This document shows positions 54,903-63,727 of a DNA stretch of 64,000 bases, one piece after another. The DNA is from Pseudomonas sp. dw_612. GTDB taxonomy: Bacteria; Pseudomonadota; Gammaproteobacteria; Pseudomonadales; Pseudomonadaceae. Where the stretch lies: the NCBI RefSeq assembly GCF_018449725.1, contig NZ_JAAVVC010000001.1:124001-188000 (forward strand), read 5' to 3'. Position numbers and translations under genes: made by a program. How positions within the stretch are numbered: position 1 is the stretch's first letter; each line of letters starts with the position of its first letter. Under the pieces are notes generated by a model. The model did no database searches and was not told the DNA's origin. It saw nothing but the letters and a program-made list of their open reading frames with translations.

Positions 54903-56969
54903 CTAAAGCATCGGCGAAGTGCTCACCACCCGCAGCGCCAGCCCTTCAAACGCATCCAGGGTAATGGTGAACTCACCCTCGGGCGTGAGATCACCTTCGA
55001 CCCGTTCATTGATGATATCGACCACCGGCCCCGGCGCAATATTAGGCAGGTGCAGGGTTTCAGTGATCGGCGTCGGGCCGAAGTTCAGCGCGGTGATTTG
55101 CGTACCTTTGCCGGCCGGCAGTTCATGGACCATGATCAGCAACCCCGGATGCTCGACGTCCGGGATCAGGATCTGGCGACTGGCGGCGATGTCGTAGGCG
55201 CGGCGCGCGGCGAGGATTTTGCGCAGTTGCGAGACGAAGGAGTCCGGGTCCTTCAATTGGCTCGGCAGGCTGCCGTACAGCGTCTTCGGTCGCGGCATTT
55301 GCCCGGCCGATAACGGCGCATCGGGGTTGAGATCCACCAAGTCGTAGGCACCGCGATGAATCCAGCGCGTGTCACCGTCGCCCATCAAGTGCTCGACCTG
55401 TTCCGCCGGCAACGGCAGCGCACCGACCAAATCCCACCCCGACAGCGCGAACACGCCCGGCTGCATGGCGTTGTACATCACCAACAGTAAATGCACCTGG
55501 CGAATCTGCTGGATATCAGCGGTAGTAATCGCGTCGAGGTCACGGATTCCCAACGCGGCGGTGATGATGCTCGCGGTAGTGCAGGACACCCCGTTGGTGA
55601 CGAATTTCAAGTTGTAGGGCGCGTGCTCACCGGCCAGGCGCTCATACATCTGCTCGCGGATATGCTCGCGCAAAATGTTGCCGGGAAAGGTCTGGCCCTG
55701 ATAGAGGAAATTGTCGTGGGCGTGCAGCGTCCAGAAGTGCACCAGTTCCAGGGTCAGTTCATCGTGATTCTGCAAGGCATGGATCAACGAGCCCGGATCG
55801 ATGCCCTGGGTGTGCATCTGGCGCAGCATCAGGCGCAGGAACTCGGTATCGCCCATCAGCAACGCATGCTGGTAAGCCGGTCGGGTGATGAAGTCGTAGG
55901 AAAGATCAGCACCGCCATGGGACATCGCCGCAATGTCGTCGATGGTCAGGTTGAGTTCCTGGAAACTGAAACCACCGGCCTTGCGGATCGCCCCGGCGAG
56001 CAACTGATTGCCGGTGATCGATAACGGGTGGCTTTCAGACCAGGCAGTGCCATCGAGCTTGCGCTCCACGCCGAGGAAACCGTTGGCGTCCAGCCGCAGA
56101 ATCTTCGCCCCCATGACATCAATAGCATGCAAGGCATCACCGATGATCATCTGCTGCGCGGCGAAGGTCGGGTCCAGCCAGTTCAACGACGGCTGACCTT
56201 CCTTGAAGTAATGCAGGTAAACCCAGCGCCGTGGCTTGCCGTCGACCCCGACCACCACCGAGGTGGCGCTCCAGTCGGTTTCCTTGACTCCAGGCTCGAA
56301 GAAAATCACGCGCTGCAATTGCCCGACGATGTAGTGCTTGTCCCGCAGCACATCGACCTGCGCCGGGCTGAGGTTCTGGGCATCGCGACCTTCGGCGATG
56401 TCCGGCAGCAGCGGCCAGTCTTCCTCGCGGATTTCGACCATGTGGTACAGGCCCGGGTAATCCTCGTACGCCATCTCGGCCAGGCGGAAATCCGCGCCTT
56501 TTCCCGTGTGCGAAGGGATCACGTCATCGATGATCACAGCGTTGTGCGCAGCGGCCATGCGGGTCAGCGCCTGAAGCTGCGCCTCGGTCCCGAGTTGCGG
56601 GTCGATCTCGAAACTGATGCGGTCAAAATTGCCGTCGATCGTTGGCGTGCGTTCAGTCCCCGTCAGGCCGCCGGACATTTTCAGCGGCCCATTGTGAATG
56701 CCCTGGATACCAATTCTCGACAGCGCGTGCCACAGGGTTTCATCCCCCAGCGCCTCCAGCACCGTGCCATTTTCACGGGTGACGATGGAGGCCGGGTACG
56801 CGGTGAACCACACCGACGCCAGGGTCGAAGCATCACGGGGCCGCGTGTGGGCGTAAGGCTGTTGCCACAGTCGGCCTTGCCCGGAATACAGCTTGGCCCG
56901 CTGTTTTGCGGCATGCAGCATGGATTGCTCGACCAGCCAGGTCACTTGGTTCTTTTCAGCAGCCGTCAT
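54903..56969 (-). CDS. Maltose alpha-D-glucosyltransferase/trehalose synthase-like (GH13)
   Basis: 688 residues, GH13 barrel. [20 protein letters not shown] corresponds to conserved region [12 protein letters not shown] to region II with the nucleophile Asp, FSFQELN to the acid/base Glu, and [11 protein letters not shown] to region IV with the final Asp. TreS-type enzymes interconvert maltose and trehalose. It is a stand-alone gene next to cluster B; Pseudomonas carry similar ~690-residue proteins. Confidence 0.85.
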   Translation of the reverse strand: MTAAEKNQVTWLVEQSMLHAAKQRAKLYSGQGRLWQQPYAHTRPRDASTLASVWFTAYPASIVTRENGTVLEALGDETLWHALSRIGIQGIHNGPLKMSGGLTGTERTPTIDGNFDRISFEIDPQLGTEAQLQALTRMAAAHNAVIIDDVIPSHTGKGADFRLAEMAYEDYPGLYHMVEIREEDWPLLPDIAEGRDAQNLSPAQVDVLRDKHYIVGQLQRVIFFEPGVKETDWSATSVVVGVDGKPRRWVYLHYFKEGQPSLNWLDPTFAAQQMIIGDALHAIDVMGAKILRLDANGFLGVERKLDGTAWSESHPLSITGNQLLAGAIRKAGGFSFQELNLTIDDIAAMSHGGADLSYDFITRPAYQHALLMGDTEFLRLMLRQMHTQGIDPGSLIHALQNHDELTLELVHFWTLHAHDNFLYQGQTFPGNILREHIREQMYERLAGEHAPYNLKFVTNGVSCTTASIITAALGIRDLDAITTADIQQIRQVHLLLVMYNAMQPGVFALSGWDLVGALPLPAEQVEHLMGDGDTRWIHRGAYDLVDLNPDAPLSAGQMPRPKTLYGSLPSQLKDPDSFVSQLRKILAARRAYDIAASRQILIPDVEHPGLLIMVHELPAGKGTQITALNFGPTPITETLHLPNIAPGPVVDIINERVEGDLTPEGEFTITLDAFEGLALRVVSTSPML

Positions 56970-57088
56970 AAAACAAATACCTATTGTCGGGATAAAACCG
57001 CAATTGGCCAGCGCCTGCGTACAGCAGCAAAGGCGCGACTCGTCTTTATATGAGGCCCTGATGTGGCATTCGTTGCGTCTGTCGCTGA

Positions 57089-57541
57089 TTACAGAGGCAG
57101 CGGCCGATCCTGCACAACCCGTTTCATGACCAGCGTCGAGGTCAGCCGCTGCACATTGGGCAGCGTCGACAGGCGCTCATCGTAGAGCCGCTGGAACGCC
57201 GGCAAATCCTGGGTGATGACGTGCAGCAGGTAGTCCGGCTCCCCGAATAAACGCTGGGCATCCACTATTTGCGGGATGTCGACGAGCGCCGTCTCAAACG
57301 CTTCGACCGCTTGCCGGTCGCCCTCACGCAGCGTGACAAACACCATCGCGGAAAAGTTAAGGCCCAATGCAACCGGGTCCAGTTGTGCCCGATAGCCGAG
57401 CAACACCCCCGACTCTTCCAGTGCCCGAACGCGTCGATGGCAAGGGGAAAGGCTCAACCCCACACGCTCGGCAAGTTCGGTGACCGAAAGGCGACCGTCC
57501 TTTTGCAGCTCAGAAAGAATCTTTCGATCAATCCTGTCCAT
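57089..57541 (-). CDS. Lrp/AsnC family transcriptional regulator
   Basis: 150 residues: N-terminal HTH ([38 protein letters not shown]) and a C-terminal RAM domain ([20 protein letters not shown]). GGAGG lies 9 nt before the ATG. Divergent from the LysE-type exporter, its likely target. Confidence 0.92.
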   Translation of the reverse strand: MDRIDRKILSELQKDGRLSVTELAERVGLSLSPCHRRVRALEESGVLLGYRAQLDPVALGLNFSAMVFVTLREGDRQAVEAFETALVDIPQIVDAQRLFGEPDYLLHVITQDLPAFQRLYDERLSTLPNVQRLTSTLVMKRVVQDRPLPL

Positions 57542-57664
57542 TTGGAAGAACCTCCTGATTTACGGCGTTTTAATGACCATCTTTGAAAGTAAACTCTAAC
57601 CACTTTTCACTATTCTTCCCTTCATCAATAAAGACTGGTCTGAGCAGTAGATGAGGAAAACCCG

Positions 57665-58285
57665 ATGACTCTGAGTGTTTTCGTGGCCTTCTGGGCGGTG
57701 TCGATTCTGTTCGTCATTACGCCAGGCGCCGATTGGGCCTACGCGATTTCGGCGGGGTTAAAAGGCCGGGTGGTCATACCCGCCGTGGGCGGATTGTTGT
57801 CCGGTCATTTGATCGCCACCGTCATTGTTGCCGGTGGAGTCGGCACGCTGGTGACCCAGCACCCCATGGCCTTGTCGGTGCTAACCGTTGCCGGGGCGGG
57901 ATATCTGCTGTGGCTGGGCATCAACATGCTTGCCCACCCCGCTACACCCCATGCGGATGATATTCAGACATCGGGCTCCTGGCAGCGCTGGGCGATCAAG
58001 GGACTGTGCGTGAGCGGGCTCAATCCGAAAGTGTTCCTGCTGTTCCTGGCGCTATTGCCGCAATTTACCGACGCCGCCGCAGCCTGGCCTGTGCCGATGC
58101 AGATGATTGCGCTGGGCCTCATCCACACGGTCAGTTGCGGCGTTATTTATTTGCTGGTCGGGTTTGGTTCACAGATCGTGTTGCAGGCGCGTCCTGCTGC
58201 GGCTCGTTTTGTCAGTCGTTTCTCTGGGGCGGCGATGATCATTATTGCGGTTGTTCTGATCATCGAGCAGATGGTGGGTCGATAA
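57665..58285 (+). CDS. LysE/RhtB family amino-acid exporter
   Basis: 206 residues, five to six helices, family opening FWAVSILFVITPGADWAYAI and SGLNPKVFLLFLALLPQF. GAGGAAAACC precedes the ATG. Together with the divergent Lrp regulator it forms the usual amino-acid efflux pair. Confidence 0.92.
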   Translation: MTLSVFVAFWAVSILFVITPGADWAYAISAGLKGRVVIPAVGGLLSGHLIATVIVAGGVGTLVTQHPMALSVLTVAGAGYLLWLGINMLAHPATPHADDIQTSGSWQRWAIKGLCVSGLNPKVFLLFLALLPQFTDAAAAWPVPMQMIALGLIHTVSCGVIYLLVGFGSQIVLQARPAAARFVSRFSGAAMIIIAVVLIIEQMVGR

Positions 58286-58407
58286 GCCAATGTGATATCC
58301 AGAGGTTGGTGTAGGAATATTTCCAGGCCCTTAACACAGGTGGAGATCCTACCAACGCGGCTGCTGGAATAGCCTGTTGATTGATCAAGGGTAAAACGCA
58401 GACAAAT

Positions 58408-58441
58408 AAAAACGGGCTGCGAGATAAAATCTCGCGGCCCC
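58408..58441 (-). terminator. Intrinsic terminator after the isochorismatase-like gene
   Basis: On the minus strand GGGCCGCGAGAT pairs with ATCTCGCAGCCC and GTTTTTATTTG follows. It also directly follows the tRNA-like 3' remnant at 58456-58476. Confidence 0.85.
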
Positions 58442-58452
58442 TTTGAATTATA

Positions 58453-58477
58453 GGGCCGGAACGGAGTGATTCGAACA
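58453..58477 (-). other. Short tRNA-3'-end-like remnant
   Basis: CGGAGTGATTCGAAC at 58462-58476 is identical to the T-arm part of the tRNA-Pro fragment at 61338-61352, in the same orientation and 2,876 bp away. 22 of 25 flanking bases match. It looks like a degenerate second attachment site. Confidence 0.55.
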
Positions 58478-58482
58478 GCAGA

Positions 58483-59037
58483 CTAGAAAACCTGGGCCAC
58501 ATACTCGTCAGTACTCACCACCTTGGCGTAACCGAACTTCAAGGCGGCCATGAACGCCGCATGCACCAGCGGCGCAGGCACCTTGACGTCGTTGAATTCC
58601 AGGTCGTGGGTCGTGCAGGCATCATGAATAACAGTCGCTTCAAACCCGAAGTCGTCAGACGCGCGGGTGACAGCATCGATGCACATGTGGCTCATGTTGC
58701 CGACCACGGTGACCCGTTCAATCTCGTTGTGTTCAAGCACTTCGAGCAGTTCCGTTTCGCGGTATGGGTTCATGAAGTGTTTGACGATGACCAACTCGTC
58801 CCCAAGATTGCGCACCTTCTCGTGCAATTGCGCGCCATGGGAGCCTGGGACAAAAAATGGTGCATCGGGCGCCAACGTCTCGTGACGGATATGGATGATC
58901 AGGTCACCCCGCTGACGTGCGGCACCCATTACACGAGCTGCATTGTCAGCGGCCAAGTCAGTCGCGTTCAGTTCCCATTTGCCGCCGGAAAAATAGTCGT
59001 TCTGAATATCAACGACGATGAGTGCTGTGTTAGCCAT
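58483..59037 (-). CDS. Cysteine hydrolase, isochorismatase family
   Basis: 184 residues. Catalytic Asp10 (LIVVDIQNDY), Lys in VIVKHFMNPYRET and Cys in GNMSHMCIDAVTRAS give the isochorismatase triad. It probably hydrolyses an amide or ether-linked small molecule. Downstream of a DJ-1 family gene on the same strand. Confidence 0.9.
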   Translation of the reverse strand: MANTALIVVDIQNDYFSGGKWELNATDLAADNAARVMGAARQRGDLIIHIRHETLAPDAPFFVPGSHGAQLHEKVRNLGDELVIVKHFMNPYRETELLEVLEHNEIERVTVVGNMSHMCIDAVTRASDDFGFEATVIHDACTTHDLEFNDVKVPAPLVHAAFMAALKFGYAKVVSTDEYVAQVF

Positions 59038-59081
59038 ACGGTTACCTCGGTATAGAGTCGACTCGGAATTGATGGATCATT

Positions 59082-59705
59082 TCAGGGCACTTGCGGTGTT
59101 TCGTACCAACCACGGTCGGGGGTGGCGAAGCGCATTTTCTTGCGGATGAACTCGGCATTGGCGGCGCTGGTTATTTTTTCGAGCAGCGCAAATGCGACTT
59201 CGGTGGCGGTGCCGGGGCCGCTTGAAGTGATAATGTTGTCATCGACAACCAAGGGGCGATCGACAAAGCGCGCACCGGTTTCCAACAGTTGGTTTTTCCG
59301 CTTGCCGCCCTTCTGGTGGTAGGTCGTGGCGTTCCTGTCACGCAGCACACCGGCCACGCCCAGGCACACGGAAGACACACAAACACTGGCAACGGGTTTA
59401 TTGAGTTCTACGAAATGCCGGATGGTCGCCAGGAAGGGTTCGCTCAAGGCTTCCTCGTAAAAGCCCGACGGCTCAAAACCACCAGGCAGTGCCAAGGCAT
59501 CAAAGCTGTTCACGTCCAGATCGCTCAATAAAAAACCTGGATTGAGCGAGAGACCGAAGGTGGTCACGATATGTTCGCGAAGGCCAGCGTTGACCAGTTC
59601 CACAGGCTGATCACCCAGCAAGTTGGCCCAGCCAAGCACATCGGTAAAAGCAGCCATTTCCAAGGGCTCTACGCCGTTGGCCAGTAACATAAGCACGCGT
59701 TTCAT
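59082..59705 (-). CDS. DJ-1/PfpI family protein
   Basis: 207 residues, DJ-1/PfpI fold (VLMLLANGVEPLEMAAFTDV, nucleophile region VASVCVSSVCLGVAGVL, SSGPGTATEVAFALLEKI). No AraC HTH, so an enzyme or chaperone rather than a regulator (glyoxalase III or YajL-like). I use the ATG at 59705; a TTG one codon earlier is possible. 44 nt separate it from the isochorismatase-like gene. Confidence 0.88.
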   Translation of the reverse strand: MKRVLMLLANGVEPLEMAAFTDVLGWANLLGDQPVELVNAGLREHIVTTFGLSLNPGFLLSDLDVNSFDALALPGGFEPSGFYEEALSEPFLATIRHFVELNKPVASVCVSSVCLGVAGVLRDRNATTYHQKGGKRKNQLLETGARFVDRPLVVDDNIITSSGPGTATEVAFALLEKITSAANAEFIRKKMRFATPDRGWYETPQVP

Positions 59706-59955
59706 CAATCATGAGTCTCTGCTATTCAGCATGGAAGAGTGTCTGTGCGCTTATGCTCTGCCTTAACCACGGCGCGGAGAATGACCACAAACTACAATCC
59801 ACTATTTCACTCACTGAAATGCCCGGCGTCCGATTCGAAAGTCGTTGCCAGCCTGATTGAGACAGCTGCGGGCTTTTCGTAGCGCCACTCGTCCGGCGCC
59901 CAGCACCTTCCCTCTTGCCATTCTTCTAAAGGTTATAACTTTGGGAGATTCAATC

Positions 59956-60231
59956 ATGAACAGACGAATCGCAGCGCTCACGCTCTCCGGCTTGCTGTCG
60001 TCTTGCCCGCTCTTCGCGCTTGCTGTTGAGAAGACGACTGCAGAATCAGCCGTGCCCCCTACTGTTATTCCTGGAGTTAACCAATCTGGCAGCTCCGAGG
60101 CTGACGAGGACAAAGCGAGCAAAAAGGGCGAGGAAGCTTCCGGCTCAAACTCCGGGGCCAGTTCTGAAACCCTGAAGAAAGACTCGGGCTCCTCGGGCAA
60201 CTCAAAGAAAGAGAAAAAGCCCAAGCAGTAG
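59956..60231 (+). CDS. Small secreted Ser/Lys-rich protein of unknown function
   Basis: 91 residues. Signal peptide NRRIAALTLSGLLSSCPLFA, then a low-complexity, charged tail rich in Ser, Glu and Lys (DEDKASKKGEEASGSNSG, GSSGNSKKEKKPKQ). GGGAG is well placed before the ATG at 59956, so I reject the longer frame from 59857. No domain is recognisable; a disordered periplasmic protein. Confidence 0.7.
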   Translation: MNRRIAALTLSGLLSSCPLFALAVEKTTAESAVPPTVIPGVNQSGSSEADEDKASKKGEEASGSNSGASSETLKKDSGSSGNSKKEKKPKQ

Positions 60232-60282
60232 CGGTGCCGGCGGTTGCGGCCCACGACCAGGCTTTTCGGGTCTCCAGGCGAA

Positions 60283-60306
60283 AAAAACCCGCCGAAGCGG
60301 GTTTTT
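60283..60306. terminator. Bidirectional terminator
   Basis: AAAAACCCGC and GCGGGTTTTT form a perfect stem with A- and T-runs on both sides between two convergent genes. Confidence 0.9.
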
Positions 60307-60320
60307 CATCTATGTCCAGT

Positions 60321-61010
60321 TCAGTTTGGCCAGGCGCCACTCAAATTTTCAATCAATGAGGGGGTCACCACTGCGCGATATCCATCAGCATTTGGGTGCA
60401 ATCCATCCGCAACATACTGATTAAACAGATCGGGATTTGATTTCAAGACCGCCTCCCACCTTGGATAATTGTCGATCAAACGAAGTCCCCTGGCTTTTGC
60501 GACATCCCGGTACATCTGGAAGTAATCTCTTAACTTCGGTCTCTCCACTCCAGAGCCTCCAATCACTGGATTCGTCACCATTAAAATGATCTCCGTCGAT
60601 GACTTGGCAGCCTTGATCCGGTCAATCATTAACTCGAGGTTTTTCCGCGCTTGTTCGACGGTGGTTTTGTGGGGAAGGAAAGCGTCGTTGATCGCGAATT
60701 CGATAAACACCGTATCCGGGCTTTTGGAGATAACTCGACTTTCGAGATTTTCAACACCCCATCCCGACCACATCGAACCCTTGCCACTATTTATAACCGT
60801 GGCACGTCCTGGGTAACGCTGATTCAGATCATCCCCCAGCTGCTGCACCCAGGCGCCAGAGGCCGTCAAGCTCGTACCATAAGCTACGACGGTCTGCGCC
60901 TTGCCAGCATCAAGGTTTGAATAGAGATCGCTTTCCTGACCAGCAAAGCTGGCCGCGCTTAACGGAAGTAACATTCCAGCAAACAGAGCCTTGGCCCACA
61001 AACCATTCAT
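60321..61010 (-). CDS. SGNH/GDSL family hydrolase, exported
   Basis: 229 residues with an N-terminal signal peptide (KALFAGMLLPLSAASFAGQE). Block I reads VAYGTSLTASG (GTS instead of GDS), block III EFAINDA, and the catalytic Asp/His are in DGLHPNADGY. A periplasmic or secreted esterase or acetylhydrolase. Confidence 0.87.
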   Translation of the reverse strand: MNGLWAKALFAGMLLPLSAASFAGQESDLYSNLDAGKAQTVVAYGTSLTASGAWVQQLGDDLNQRYPGRATVINSGKGSMWSGWGVENLESRVISKSPDTVFIEFAINDAFLPHKTTVEQARKNLELMIDRIKAAKSSTEIILMVTNPVIGGSGVERPKLRDYFQMYRDVAKARGLRLIDNYPRWEAVLKSNPDLFNQYVADGLHPNADGYRAVVTPSLIENLSGAWPN

Positions 61011-61284
61011 TCAACTGTCCCGATCTTTTTACAGGAGGCAAGGATGACCCTGTGAGCTTGAGGCGTCCACAGGTGGCATTGGGCCTCACCCCGTAAGGTG
61101 CGGGCGAGGATGTTTCGGTCATTGTCAGGAAAGATGGGCAGAAAATTGCAGGACATGCGAACGAAGGCATGGCCAAAAACTACCAGCGGGACCAGGAAAT
61201 CGTCTGCTCCGAGGCGATTTTCCTGAGCCGAATATCAGCGAAATCACCGGGTAGTTTTGCGCTGTTTGCGCAGACCTGAAATGA
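61011..61284. other. Non-coding stretch left of the tRNA fragment
   Basis: I see no convincing gene here. Small frames have no ribosome binding site and their products match nothing I recognise. Confidence 0.5.
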
Positions 61285-61315
61285 GAAAAGGATCAAGCCC
61301 GTTAAGTACTTGATC
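61285..61315 (-). terminator. Terminator following the tRNA-Pro 3' fragment
   Basis: On the minus strand GGATCAAG (61315-61308) pairs with CTTGATCC (61296-61289), followed by TTTTCTC. It sits 14 nt after the CCA end of the tRNA fragment, where a tRNA gene's own terminator would be. Confidence 0.78.
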
Positions 61316-61328
61316 CCCTCACGAAATA

Positions 61329-61373
61329 TGGTCGGGACGGAGTGATTCGAACACTCGACCCCTAGCACCCCAT
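61329..61373 (-). other. 3' half of a tRNA-Pro gene (attachment-site remnant)
   Basis: On the minus strand ATGGGGTGCTAGGGGTCGAG then TGTTCGAATCACTCCGTCCC and GACCA: anticodon-side sequence, T-arm with the TTCGAATC loop, acceptor 3' strand and encoded CCA of a tRNA-Pro (GGG). The 5' half (D-arm, acceptor 5' strand) is absent at 61374 and beyond. Duplicated tRNA 3' ends are typical products of integrase recombination. Confidence 0.8.
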
Positions 61374-61898
61374 CTCCTTTTGCATACTTCTTGAAAGCTT
61401 TGAAAATATCACTCTGGATTTTTCCAAGTGAGTATTTACTTGAGCTCCAGCGGTGTTCTGCTCTACGAGAGTCCAGCAACGTCCATCAAGAGCCGACGTT
61501 TTTGTGGGGGGAAAAGTAGGGGGAGCACCAGCTCAAACTATGATCCAACCGAGAAGAACCGGTGAAGTGAATAGGGTTACCGATCGGTTATTTTTTCAGA
61601 ACACCCTGTCCAAAATCGAACCGCCAATACTGAATTTCATACAACTGGAATGCTTCTGATCGAAGGAAATGCACTTGTGGCAGGGTCTGCCTTGCGATTC
61701 ATTTACGTTTCGCGATAAGCTCAGTCACCAGCGCCGCTCATGGTCGGCGCGCTGCCCACCCCCAGGGGCCCTAGAGGCCGCAGCTAAGTGGATATTCAAC
61801 CATGTATCTATAGAAGCCTCTGGCCGCTCCTGTTTCAGGCACCGGGGAATGTGGGTGGGCGTCTCCGGTGTAGCTCTTCGAGAGCAACGGAAATCACC
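61374..61898. other. Non-coding stretch inside the putative element
   Basis: No intact gene seen. A frame runs into the next CDS from a GTG at 61788 but lacks a ribosome binding site. The G-rich stretch at 61504-61530 may be residual from a former integrase gene, but I cannot prove it. Confidence 0.4.
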
Positions 61899-63569
61899 AT
61901 GGCATTGCTGAAAACCTCCTATCTTCGTGAAAACATCGTTCGTCAATCCAAACGTCTTAGCGAGAAACTTGCCGTCCCGCTAACTACCGCCAAAGAGATA
62001 CTCGCTTCAGGGCCTTACGGTTGCGCGAGCTGGGCGGATTTAAACGCCCGACTGGAGTCACCTTCCCCACACGACGAATCATTGATCCTTGCGGCTTTAC
62101 CGCACGTGGACACGGCACAAGCTTATTTTGCCAACAACATACGTGAGCTGGCGAAGGCGCTCAGCCGCCGCATTTTGACAAACACCAATTTGGCCGGTTT
62201 GTACGAAATACTCAGGTACGTCTTTGTTATATCCCAAGTACCAGTATCGCTCAGTGATATTGCTACGAAGATAGAGGCCAGTGCCTGGCAGCCAAGTCAC
62301 ATCGGCCCCGATCCTGCCGCTGTTATTCATGCTTATACGAGAATCAATGACACTTATATCAAACTCATTGCGACTCGCGTCTACCTTCCAGAATATTACG
62401 ATCTCGGAGAGCACTACCAACCTCTCGCAAAAATAGCCGAGCCTTACAACGAGAAGATCAAAATCATTTGGTCCGACCCGATGGGTTGGTACAAGGCAAC
62501 CTGCGACTATCTGGAGGCCTTTGACCGTACAGCGGATGACGATGAATATGACGTCGAGCTGATATTGCCTGAGGAACATTTGGATGAGGCCATGCGCATT
62601 CACCAACGATGGTTCGACAATGCCTTGAACGCATGGCGTGACGAAAGCCGTTATGGTGAGAGTGACCAATATTTTGTGCCCTATGCTCTTCCACTAGGGT
62701 GTTACCTAGTGCTCGGCGTACCCTGTACCGCTCCTGCCAATCTCCCTGTGCTCAACAGTACTTCAGTCGCGTTTGACTCAGAGTGGGACAACGACACCAC
62801 TCTGGTGACGCTCGGCAAGCAGCCTGTGTGTATTGAATGGATCACCATCAACAACCAGATACGGCAGCATGATGGTGAACACCATGAGCATTTCAAAAGT
62901 CTAATGGATGGCGTCTTTTCTCACTCGGATTGCGAACTTGATCAATTTCAATCCGAAGGCCGTTACCACAAGTTGTTCTACATCACGCCTGCCTCGAATT
63001 TTGCGATCGACAGTTATTTGAAGGTCGAACTCGAACCGTCTGGTGACGAAGAGTTCTTTGTGCTTCAAACCGACAATCCCTTCCTTGCATCGAAAATCGT
63101 GAATTACGCATCAACGCGACAACTCATGGGGTATCAATCGAAACTTGGGACCTCCAATTTCCTTATGAAAATTGAGGCTAAAGAGTCGCTCCTTGAAAAG
63201 GCTAGCTTAGCCTTGATCGCGTATCGGGCGGGTAACAAAAAAAGCTATAACTTGATCACTCAATCCCTGCTAACCAGAAGGGCTGAAAACTCCACGGTGG
63301 TCGTGAATATCCAGGCCGCCCTGCTGTCACTTTGCGACCTGATTGACAAGCGGGTGCTCAAGGATGCTATTCATCATGGGATCGTGGTGTACTGCGATCC
63401 GGGGTTTCTCGATGATCTCGATGTACCGTCAAAGCGCAGTAAAGGCTTACAGGTCGCACCACAATCACTGATTGAAACGCTTGAGCAACCGTTCCAGGAA
63501 AAAGACTTTTCTCTCCACGATTTATTCTCAAACCTAACGCTGGCCCACTACACCCGACGAAATCACTAG
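61899..63569 (+). CDS. Uncharacterised 556-residue protein of an acquired region
   Basis: I do not recognise the protein as a whole. The first ~50 residues (SKRLSEKLAVPLTTAKEILA, then YGCASWADLNARL) resemble the small helical N-terminal domain seen in several plasmid- and island-borne proteins, some annotated 'glyoxalase superfamily'. The rest is acidic, soluble and without membrane segments or obvious nucleotide-binding motifs (FDSEWDNDTTLVTLGKQPVC). Codon use is more AT-rich than the left part of the window. I prefer the ATG at 61899 to the GTG at 61788. Confidence 0.72.
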   Translation: MALLKTSYLRENIVRQSKRLSEKLAVPLTTAKEILASGPYGCASWADLNARLESPSPHDESLILAALPHVDTAQAYFANNIRELAKALSRRILTNTNLAGLYEILRYVFVISQVPVSLSDIATKIEASAWQPSHIGPDPAAVIHAYTRINDTYIKLIATRVYLPEYYDLGEHYQPLAKIAEPYNEKIKIIWSDPMGWYKATCDYLEAFDRTADDDEYDVELILPEEHLDEAMRIHQRWFDNALNAWRDESRYGESDQYFVPYALPLGCYLVLGVPCTAPANLPVLNSTSVAFDSEWDNDTTLVTLGKQPVCIEWITINNQIRQHDGEHHEHFKSLMDGVFSHSDCELDQFQSEGRYHKLFYITPASNFAIDSYLKVELEPSGDEEFFVLQTDNPFLASKIVNYASTRQLMGYQSKLGTSNFLMKIEAKESLLEKASLALIAYRAGNKKSYNLITQSLLTRRAENSTVVVNIQAALLSLCDLIDKRVLKDAIHHGIVVYCDPGFLDDLDVPSKRSKGLQVAPQSLIETLEQPFQEKDFSLHDLFSNLTLAHYTRRNH

Positions 63570-63727
63570 CGCCAACATAACGAGAAATGCCCCTTGAGTT
63601 TTGCTCCGGGTCATTTTTATTTCACGTAGGCGTTGAGGTGGGTTGAGCACTCTGCCGTTCAAAAAGCACACGCAGAGCGCGCCCCATACAACGATTGATT
63701 CATTACGTAGCTCAAGGAACCCCAACA

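Noticed and set aside
61329..61373. Complete tRNA gene
   Set aside because: The D-arm and 5' acceptor strand are missing upstream of the anticodon side, so it is only a 3' fragment.
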